Shown: positions 28,641 through 64,000 of the stretch, in pieces
Position numbering within the stretch: the stretch's first letter is position 1
Layout: each line of letters opens with the position of its first letter
Source of the DNA: Nematostella vectensis
Taxonomy: Eukaryota; Cnidaria; Anthozoa; Actiniaria; Edwardsiidae
Length of the DNA stretch: 64,000 nt
Assembly: GCF_932526225.1 (NCBI RefSeq)
Contig: NC_064045.1
Span: forward strand, 5,905,498-5,969,497
Direction of reading: 5' to 3'
Position numbers and translations under genes: made by a program
Notes under the pieces: generated by a model
Told to the model about the DNA's origin: nothing
Databases searched by the model: none
The model's input: only the letters and a program-made list of their open reading frames with translations

Positions 28641-31600
28641 CGATAAGAAACAGATTTGGACATCATCAATTTTGTAAAAAGAATTTTAACTCGATAACCG
28701 CAGACAATGAGCTCCCGTAACCCGAGTCCTTGTTTCAACGAATGGATGAGCAGCGAAAAAAAAATTATGGGTATAGTAGCAGTACAGTATGCGTTCATAG
28801 GCGATGCGAGTACAAAATAATCACACGCTAAAAAACCTCACCATTGGCTTGGCGCGCACACGTTGACACGGTTAACGAACACGGAGCTTTCGGTACACAA
28901 AGAATACAGGCAATTCGAACAATCAGCAATACAAACTATTCAAACAATAAAATACAATGCAAACAATTATAACAATACATACAATACACACAATTGAAAC
29001 AATACAATATAAGCAATATACCGACAATATAAATAATACATACATGTTTCGCTGGTGACATTTTGCAAATGAAAAATGAGAGCGTGAGGTATATATATAT
29101 ACATATACCTGCTCCCCCTCGACCCTCTTTTAAGTCTTGTCTATTATTTATGGCAAATAAATCAAAACGTGCGTTCTTATGATATTTTGCAAGAAGTAAC
29201 GGGATTATGACATCAAATTGGGCGCGGTGTTTTTTTTTTGTATACTTGTGACGATTATGTGAAAGTTGCATTCTGTCTTGATTATCGAAGACTGGATGGA
29301 TATTGGAACTCCCAAACCTTTATGTAATTCCAATTCCATTCAGAAACAAATTCGCAAAGAGCGAGTCTACTATATGCATGTATACGTTCACACAATAACG
29401 CCCCTACGCCACAAATAACCTGTATAATCTGGTACGTTTGTGCCAAAACGAATTTCGGCGGAAACCGCTTTTATCAGCAGGGTTTATATGATCCAAGCAC
29501 AAGGTTTTTTTCGCCTAATGATAACATTAGTCAGGCTCAATGTGAAATATCCCTCTAGGGCCTTAAATAAATCCATTCTGGTGTTTAATTTGAAAGAAAG
29601 ATGTACTCTTGATAGCTACATAAGATCAGGACGTTACCTCTTGACGCTGACCTTTACACGCAGGCTCAATCAAGCGGTTACATGCCGCGCGCGACGCGGC
29701 CGATCGCCAAATTAACACCAGACAGATGCCTTAGGTGTACGGGGTGGGAACAAGAGATGCCGAAAAGGCCTGGCTTGGATTTTGGTTGTTGATGCAGATT
29801 ACACAATTTTGTGCCATGAGTTAGTTCTCTGTTAATGTATGTTATAAAAAGGGAAAGATGCGTAAACAATGCCATTAAGATACAACTCAATTTTCGAACA
29901 CTTTCCTCAAGAACACAAAGCTAAGAATTGATAAAAATCTAGAGAACTCAGATAAAAAATAATGATTGCACAATTTGTAGGTCTTCCTTTAACAAGACCA
30001 GTAATACAAAGAGGACGAGAATCTTTTTAAGGTTTTGATTGAAAAAGTTTTCTGCGTTCCCAAAATAGACGTCATTCATCTGTTCATTCGCGTAAAACGA
30101 GTGATGAGAGAAAAAAAGTAGCTTGCGCATTTTTGCAATTTGCCGAGGTCAACGATCATCTCTCTTTGTATGATAATTATATTCTCGCATCGAACTACAG
30201 TTTGCAAGTTTATTGAAATCTTTTTTACAGTGTCTGGCTTGAGAAGAGTTCCAGACGGCAGTTTTTAATTCTTTTGATAGCAACTGCAGGAGCTCTTGCT
30301 CTTTGACACGAATAAGATTCTCACTCACGCATTCAACAAGTACAGATTATTAGATGTAAACATGGAGAACTAAAACCCAATGAGATTCATTACTAAAAAA
30401 AATAATATGTCTATTTAAAGAGGTGGCTCGATAAACAAGAACAACTTTTCTTAAGTACTATTCGAACTTAACGTGTACTAAGCCTGTAATTATTTACATT
30501 GTAACGCTATATTTATATGATAACTTTATTATTGTATAAGAGCGGAGCAAGATGGGCACAGAGAAATTGGATTATACTCCTCGACGATTCTTCGCTTCAA
30601 TGCTTGGATTATAATCTGATCGACGTTTTACCTGCGATGACCTCCTTTCAAGGGATAAAAACGAAAATCGCCGGGTGCGTTGAAATGGTATGTCGAATAC
30701 TGTGGCATCTTTCGTCAAAAGGCGATTTTACAACTTGCCCATCAAGAAATTTTTCCGAAAAAGCCCAGACATGAAATGGCCTTTGTGCAAGCACTTTCAT
30801 GCTCTGTTGACCTTCTCTATACCAGAATGTCTCAAAAGACTCACCGCAAGAATACAGACATATTCATTCTAGTTTGTCATAAAACCGCACAAAAAATAAC
30901 AATATATTGATTTAAATTTATTGTCATGTGTCAAGAGTCGGCTATTTGATAAGCTTCGCCAATCTGCCAAGTAGGTTTTGTAATTGGTGAAATATACTAA
31001 GCTGTATTCCTTCAAAAACGCTAAAGGCAATAGAATGAAATATTTCGTCAATCAAGATTTTAGAGTTTAAAATCTGCAAGACTTGTACTTGAAAGAAAAA
31101 ATAGCAATATTACAGACCTTTGAAAAGCAGCCCCATACACATAATGATGAGCTAGCCCCTCGAATCAACGTTTCGTGGACAGCGTAGTCTGTATTTACTT
31201 CTTGTTATGAATACGTTTATCGGAAATATTTAAGGAAAGCAATGTATCAAGGTCAAATTGCGGATGAAAGCGCCATATTTACACAATATTTTCTCTATAT
31301 ATTAAGCAATAAAATATCTACCCCTTCAAGCAGGCAATTAATACATGATCGTTGCGCTGCGGATTAAGTTATTTTTAAATGATTTACCTTGCAGAAGCAC
31401 CAGCATCAAAGACTTGAGAAGTGAAATTATTAGCTTCATAATAACTTCACAAATCGGCTGCGTTCTTCAGAACAGCAAAGTTCAAAAGCACCGTTTGATG
31501 CCCGTCTCCAAACTTTTCTTGTATTTCTCTCGCTTGCAGTTTTTCTTTCACGTGCTCGATATCAGCGAATAGATGGCTCGTTTTCCTGTAAAAGCAGCGT

Positions 31601-32097
31601 TTGAATGATCTCAAATCTTCAACCGGACACTTATATATAGGCACAAACTATTAATGTCACTTCATCTCTGATACGAATCTAAGCAGTGGATATTAACGTC
31701 GAAAGCAAATCCCACTCGTGGGTTCTACCAAAATGTTGAAACCATGAGTAAAGGCAACAGAGCTGTGAGTTTACGAGACGAAAACAGTCAATAAGCAAAT
31801 TGAGCGATTAAGAGAAGGGTTTTTTTTGTCAGGGTCACAACGAGGTTAACCACGCCTGGCATTACGACACACTTCCTCGACACCCTGTACACCTTAACAC
31901 ACACCCCATTTACTCACACAACAATGATACAGTAAACTTTGTCCATCGTCGAAGGATCGAGAACATTAATAACCACAGGAATAGAAAAAAGGATCGGAAT
32001 TGTGTTTTTCAAGTGGGGGTTAACTTGATGTTTCTAACTTATGTTACTTGAATCTTATTTTTGGTTAGAATATCGAATTAGAATAAAATGCGGTATT

Positions 32098-32755
32098 TCA
32101 TGTGCTTTGCATTCTCTCACAGCACGTAGGAAATGGGTTTTTTTTTCATACATGTGGGACGTTTGCGGCTTTGCCAAGAAAAAATGTCCACCCTGGGAAA
32201 TTCACCCTCGCCCCAAAGACACCGTTGGGATATTCCAGGAATATATGCCGAAAGTCTATTACACAAGAACATGATGATCAGGCTAATTTTGGAAAGCGGT
32301 CCACTATTATGGACGGCATGTTAAACCATTTTGCTTTATCACGCGCACTCATTCACTCGTTATAACCTAATTCCAAAAAATGGGGATTTCAATTAGGAGA
32401 TCTGTATCTCCTACTTTGACTTTGACTTCATGGGAATTCATGTGCTTTGTATTCTCTCTTAGCACGTAGGAATTGGGTTTTTTTTCATACATGTGGGACG
32501 TTTGCGGCTTTGCCAAGAAAAAATGTCCACCCTGGGAAATTCACCATCGCCCAAAAGACATCGCTGTGATATTCCAGGAATATATGCCGAAAGTCTATTA
32601 CACAAGAACCTGATGATCAGGCTAATTTCGGAAATCGGTCCACTATGATGGAGAACGGCATGGTAAACCATTTTGCTTTATCACGTCACTCGTTATATCT
32701 AAATTCCAAAAAATGGGGATTTCAATTAGGAGATCTGTATCTTCTACTTTGACTA
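32098..32755. repeat. Tandem duplication, ~340-bp unit
   Basis: Copy 1 runs ~32098-32420 and copy 2 ~32438-32755. Shared blocks include gcacgtagga, atgtgggacgtttgcggctt, ccaggaatatatgccgaaag and gggatttcaattaggagatc. There are scattered substitutions and small indels, so it is older than the 414-bp duplication in the myosin gene. Short frames in both copies are not conserved as proteins. Confidence 0.85.
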
Positions 32756-33413
32756 ATTAAATTTATCTTATCTTGGTCTTAAGAGACTAATGTTGATATC
32801 AGCGTGGATGAAGTGCAATATTCTTTGTCGCCCTCGAGAGCCTGACCAGACCACAGTCATTTAGCTTGATTCCACCCACACCAACCTAATGATGTTGTCA
32901 CGGGGTCATCAGTTGAGCATCGTTGATTTTCAAGGACTGTTTTAATCATTATTATCATTCTAGTATTTACTGCATGTTTGCATTCCGTTGTGTACTAGCA
33001 CTAGACAATTTTATAACTAAATCGACGAGCTTTTTTGCGTTGAGGTTTCACTTCCGGGAAGTTGTGGCATGCTCCTGCTAGAGGTGTGGTCTAACACACC
33101 GGAAATATCAATACAGGAAGTGTTGATGTTCCTAGTGGTTAGGTCGATTCCGTCCGTTTACACCGTCCCCTCCCCCGGAACAATACAGCTCTGCTAGAAC
33201 AAGGCATTTCTTATAAAACGAAGCTAATTAACGTTTCCATTACATTCCGTTCATTTCTTTATTGTCTCTTTGTTACATAGTTGACTGAACATAATAAACT
33301 CTGCCAAGATGGAGAAAGCGACTGTTTATGTTTGATTTGGCGCATAGTTGCTTATTTACTTCTTATGTTCACTTACTGTAAAAAAATAAAGCCCCCTACC
33401 CCCCCCCCCCCCC

Positions 33414-33444
<31 letters not shown>

Positions 33445-34594
33445 CTCCATTAACCCCCCGGCTGGACTTCCCCACAAAAATCTCGCATGTGCTCATCCTA
33501 TCCGACAGGGTGGGTGTAAAATTTGCCTCAATTGCAATCCCTTAAGATTTGTTGTCCCTGCGTGTTAGCCCGCCCTACCCAAATAATACTAAACAAACTT
33601 CCTGTTTTAGTGTAAGGTCTCATGTCTATTTACAACTGTCTATTCATTACACACGTCAATGACCAGTAATAATAGACAGTGTTTCTGTCATCTTATCACG
33701 GTTAGATCCGTGACTATAACGGTGACTTAAACGTGGGAGTTCGATGGAAAATACCAGCTTGGGTGAATTTGTCGTTTTGCTGAGAAGGGGGGTTTGACCT
33801 AGTCACAATGGGAGGGATATTTAGTTACATTGACTTTTCCCAAGAGCTCCAGATCCTTCATTCTAAAGAATGTCAGAACCACTCCTTGATTATTATACAT
33901 ATAAATAAATACTTGAATTACTGGATTTTATTTTTCCAATGCTGCCTTCATCAGGAATAATGGATAATAAAGTCAGCAAATACACTTCTCCTTTATTATT
34001 TATTGCAAATGAATTGGTTTATTTGCAAGAAATCTTCAAAATAGCCAACCAAGATTGAAGTATACTTTATTACATTATTAACGATATTTTATTGAAGTTT
34101 ATCAGTTACTTGCTTTAGCAAATGGAAATGGATTATTTTAGTGAGTAGGTAGTTGGTTCGGAAGCATAAAATAAGATCACGTGACCTTTCTGGGTGGCAA
34201 ATTCAAAACAAAATTATCACAGTGATGACTTTGCACGTCTCACCAGAAAACGACGAAAAAAAAGATAAATCTTTAAATGAAACTAAACCCTTTCTGGAAA
34301 AAAGATTTCTGTTTTTTTTCGTAAGCGCTGAACAAGTTGCTTTTTGTTGCCGTTATTTTGCCACTCAAACAGTCACGTGATGCACCCAAGACGAAAATTA
34401 TGAATGGCATTTTTGTTGCCCGTATTACTCTCACTAGTCAGCCCAAGAGGACTGAAAAAACAAAGCTAAACCCACCCCCAACCCAGTCGACCGAACTGAA
34501 CTGCATTTATAACCTTTGATATTCTCTGGATAAGGCACAATATCTTAAATTCCTCATTTGTTACTGTTGAGATTTGACTCCCTGGAGAGATAAA

Positions 34595-34715
34595 AAACAA
34601 GCAGCGGGCGACGCCCCGCTCCGGACACCCCGCATTCCGTGCCCCACACTCCGGACACCGCGCATTTCGGACAACCCGCACTCCGGAAACTCCGCAATCC
34701 GCGCCCGGCATTTCG
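34595..34715. repeat. Degenerate GC-rich ~17-bp tandem repeat
   Basis: Repeated cactccggacacc / gcatttcggacaa motifs, about six to seven copies, stand out as GC-rich in an AT-rich neighbourhood. Confidence 0.65.
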
Positions 34716-35351
34716 GAGGGAGAGGGGCTCATTTACCATGCGTTTGTAACTACTGGGTAAATAGGCCCTTTGGTTAAAACTACTCTAAACTAACACGTTG
34801 GTTACCAAGAGAAAAAAATCCATATTTGGATTCCATACGTGTGATTTTATGGCAGCATCATGAGGGCGGAAGCAAATAAACAATTAGGGAGGGGCACAAA
34901 ACAAATCGTATTTTGTTATCACTCTCCTCTCTTCCGTCTCTCCTTCCAAGGGTACTACGTCATTGACAACGTAAATATTGTGAATACTATAGAATTTTTC
35001 CTACCGAGAAAATTATAATTGGGGGGAGGTGCAGTGACCCAACCACCACCACCACCACCACCACCACCACCGTCACCGTCACCGTCACCACCACCGCCAC
35101 CACAGAAAATGTTTGGGTCTACCTTTCATCGGAAAAATTATCCTTAGTAGCAAGAGACATTTAACAAAACGTGCCGTTGTCAGAAAGGCGCACAAATCGT
35201 CTTACCGACGTTGACGCACATTACTACCTCTCCTGAATAATATCCCTTTCGCCTTAACGAAGAACAAAATGTTTAACTATGTGAGTTTATGGCAGTTTAT
35301 TTATTACAAAGCCCGTCTCAACTACCCGGCGCTACCCCGTTTGTTTTTATA

Positions 35352-35537
35352 GAATCAAAAAGCCCAAACTGTCGCGGTCTCGTACCAGAACAATGAATAC
35401 AATACTCCAAAAACTGGAAATCGACTCTGCCACTTTTTTTTTTTTTTTTTTTTTGGCAGAGTCGATTTCCAGTTTTTGGAGTATTGTATTCATTGTTCTG
35501 GTACGAGATCGCGACAGTTTGGGCTTTCTGATTCTAT
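35352..35537. mobile_element. Foldback element with poly-T loop and 15-bp target duplication
   Basis: Two arms of about 82 bp, nearly perfect inverted repeats (differences near gaatcaaaaagccc/gaatcagaaagccc and gtcgcggtctc/gtcgcgatctc), flank a run of about 20 T. Both sides are bordered by the identical 15-bp sequence ccgtttgtttttata (35337-35351 and 35538-35552), as expected for a target-site duplication. There is no coding capacity. It lies 240 bp upstream of the myosin start codon. Confidence 0.85.
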
Positions 35538-35777
35538 CCGTTTGTTTTTATAATAGACACGCTCAGTCGCTGGCGCGCGCGAGACCCGGAGAACTCCATT
35601 ATGACGTCACTCACAAAAGCGTGCTTTTTCTTCATTCCTTGATCCCTATTGCTTGCTTCCAAAATTGGAAGAGACTAGTATGATAAGCTCAGATAACAAT
35701 GTGATATTGAAAATAAGTAAATGAGAAAAAAGGGCGATATTTTGATAAGTAGTGAAGCACTTTGTTGATACCAAGAA

Positions 35778-62381
<26,604 letters not shown>

Positions 62382-62415
62382 AGAGATTTAGATAAGTACA
62401 GATTCTTGTTAAGCA

Positions 62416-62435
62416 AATAAATCTTAAGCAATAAA
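62416..62435 (+). terminator. Poly(A) signals of the myosin gene
   Basis: Two AATAAA hexamers (62416-62421 and 62430-62435) lie 35-55 bp after the myosin stop codon. They support the stop at 62381 as the true end rather than a further splice at AG|GTAAAT. Confidence 0.7.
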
Positions 62436-62440
62436 AACGT

Positions 62441-62446
62441 TTTATT
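62441..62446 (-). terminator. Poly(A) signal of the L12 gene
   Basis: TTTATT on the plus strand is AATAAA on the minus strand, 193 bp after the L12 stop codon. It is 5 bp from the myosin signal on the opposite strand. Confidence 0.6.
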
Positions 62447-62638
62447 TTAGATGAGTGTTATCCAGTTATCCATTTGTGCCACAGGCAGTTCTGTGATCCT
62501 AGTACCTTTGGTACTGTAAATCTTTGGTAAAAAGTGCTTAATATTTGGCACTTTGCCATACAGTGTTTGAAAATACCAACTAAACAGATGGTAGTTGTTT
62601 AGCTCTTTACTATTATCAGCTATTTCAAGAGCCAGCTC

Positions 62639-63223
62639 TCACGTCTCAATCTCAACTGTTCCACCTGCAGCTTCCAAGGCTTTCTTGAGTTGTTCAGACT
62701 CTTCTTTATTCACCTTCTCTCTTACATTCTGAGGAAGACCTTCAACAAATTTCTTGGCCTGGAAATAACACACACAATATAATAAGCAACAGTGGTTACT
62801 GTAACATTACACCTTGAAAGAAAATGGATAATAAAATGTGGAATATCAAGGTCCATACTGTATCAATGTATTCACTTCACTTATTTAAATCGGATCTTAA
62901 TGTTTCAGCATATTTGGCAGGTGTGATAGTATATTCTGATTGCTTAAATAGCATGTATGTATGCAACGGGTTATCTTTTTTGGCACAACTGATCACAGTT
63001 TATCTAGATACCATACAGACCTATTGTTGAATTACATATAGGACATATAATATATTTCTACAAAGCTGAGCAAATTTTATCATACCTGCACCAAGTTCAT
63101 TCCTGGAATAAGGTTTTTAATCTCTTTGATCAATTTAACTTTGGCAGCAGCATCAAATCCAGTGAGCTTCACTGTGAATTCTGTTGGCTCTGCTTCCTTC
63201 TCTGCCTCCTCAGAAGCAGCCTC
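62639..63223 (-). CDS. MRPL12: Mitochondrial ribosomal protein L12 (bL12m), 3' exons
   Basis: Two exons on the minus strand, 63223-63086 and 62758-62639 (stop at 62641-62639), encode the C-terminal ~85 residues. They match the bacterial L7/L12 C-terminal domain: [19 protein letters not shown] then EIKN, and [16 protein letters not shown] then [12 protein letters not shown]. This domain binds translation factors (EF-Tu, EF-G) on the ribosomal stalk. An acidic, alanine-rich hinge (EEAEKEAEP) precedes it. The intron between the exons is phase 0, and so is the intron upstream. The N-terminal dimerisation part and targeting peptide are not found between 63224 and 64000 and probably lie beyond the window. 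The gene is tail-to-tail with the myosin. Confidence 0.92.
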
Positions 63224-63427
63224 CTGTGGCACACAACAAAATCATAACAATGTTAGCAGTTGCTTTCTCTTTCTTTTTGTATAGTGCTCATCACAGGGTT
63301 CTAACACTTAATATGGCTGGATTTACCTGCTAGTAAAGGGTACATACAACTATTTTTAATAATGTTGCACTCCAAAAAATCCATGTGTCCTAACTCACAT
63401 TGCTTACAAAAGAAATAGTAAGAATAA

Positions 63428-63818
63428 GACCCTGTCCCCACGTATCCGTTTTCGTTTGAAAACACAACCTTTTTCGTTATGGATACGGGTATCGTCCAAA
63501 CGGAAACGCAAAAAAGATGACCGAAAACGGAACGATTTGAAAACAATCTCCAGAGTGGAACAATTTGAAAACGATACCCTTTCGGTGCCGTGGGGACAGA
63601 CGAAAACGGAACCTTTCGAAAACAATGGCGTAATAACTCAGGTCCAGTCCACTTGGCGCGCGAGTATGCATGCGCTGTAGAGCTTGTTATCGTTTTCGTA
63701 CTGTTTCTGCGTTTTCGTGGGGACGGGTCGTATCAAAATGAAGACGCTTCGTGTGGATGCAGATCTTTTTGAAAACGCAACCTTTTTGTTCCAAAATCGG
63801 ATACGTGGGGACGGGGTC
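63428..63818. mobile_element. MITE with TAA target duplication in L12 intron
   Basis: The ends gaccctgtccccacgtatcc and ggatacgtggggacggggtc are inverted repeats. TAA occurs directly outside both (63425-63427 and 63819-63821), as for PIF/Harbinger-type MITEs. Internally it repeats gttttcg/aaaacgg motifs. It has no real coding content. Confidence 0.85.
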
Positions 63819-63821
63819 TAA

Positions 63822-64000
63822 GCATAAATCGAAACAAACCCAGGTTATAAAGTTGCTTTATTGTTCATGTGCCTATAAACATTTAAACGGCTTTCAGAGA
63901 CCAGGATACAGCAAATTTATTCGTAATGCATAAAGCGCTTTAGGCACCAGGACGTTCTCAGCGGTTGCCATGGCATTGCATTCTGTTGAAGACAGGCATT
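63822..64000. other. Right end of window, unassigned
   Basis: It is probably intron of the L12 gene. The minus strand has an AATAAA-containing stretch (caataaagcaac) near 63857-63869 and a short open frame, but nothing I can assign. Confidence 0.3.

Larger units (their letters stand above)
26598..35777. other. 9-kb gene-free region between Ig/CUB gene and myosin
   Basis: No frame above about 110 residues is present and none looks conserved. Content I can name: an inverted-repeat element at 27119-27266; a G23 run at 28012-28034; a diverged ~280-bp tandem duplication at 28105-28640; a ~340-bp tandem duplication at 32098-32755; a C-run and (CA)n at 33400-33440; a degenerate 17-bp GC-rich repeat at 34600-34715; (ACC)n at 35042-35100; and a foldback element at 35352-35537. 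Promoters of both flanking genes, which are divergent, should lie near its two ends. Confidence 0.6.

Overview
The window is animal nuclear DNA. It has intron-rich genes with GT-AG introns of roughly 0.1-3 kb, moderate GC, and many short inverted-repeat transposons and tandem repeats. The gene set is a CARD-coiled-coil adaptor, an Ig/CUB secreted protein, a class I myosin, a C2H2 zinc-finger protein and mitochondrial ribosomal protein L12. With the intron density and repeat style, this suggests an early-branching metazoan, most likely an anthozoan cnidarian (sea anemone or coral). That assignment is inference, because no species-specific marker was identified.

Layout, left to right. 1-3895: no gene found; a higher-order minisatellite inside an interspersed repeat. 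3906-10107 (+): a four-coding-exon gene for a ~1130-residue protein with half a WW-like module, 15 zinc fingers and a Ser/Pro/Gln tail. 11397-19521 (-): an eight-exon CARD9/CARMA-like adaptor of ~792 residues, tail-to-tail with the zinc-finger gene. 22803-26597 (-): a six-exon secreted protein of ~610 residues with three Ig domains and a CUB domain. 26600-35777: about 9 kb with no recognisable gene, holding decayed repeats and a foldback element. 35778-62381 (+): a class I myosin spread over about 35 coding exons (~1397 residues if every proposed exon is used). Its motor, IQ and TH1 regions are followed by a ZU5-like domain and a proline-rich C-terminus, with no SH3. 62639-63223 and beyond (-): the 3' part of mitochondrial L12, tail-to-tail with the myosin and only about 260 bp away. 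I rebuilt the gene models by hand from splice sites and reading phase. All phases join, and the summed coding lengths are multiples of three.

The main discovery candidate is in the introns. In at least four introns of three unrelated genes, a minisatellite lies at or near the 5' end of the intron, and its unit contains a copy of that intron's own 5' splice site, in most cases with some of the preceding exon. In two more introns a GGTGAT-type simple repeat starts at the donor. All run in the sense direction and are G/purine-rich on the coding strand. The largest is a ~3 kb array of about 90 units of 33 bp in myosin intron 2. Each unit is a potential decoy donor, and using any downstream one would give an immediate in-frame stop. 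Other points of interest are the myosin-ZU5 architecture, a perfect 414-bp tandem duplication that copies a 3' splice site, and several miniature transposons with clear target-site duplications. Apart from their tail-to-tail arrangement, I see no functional link between the genes.
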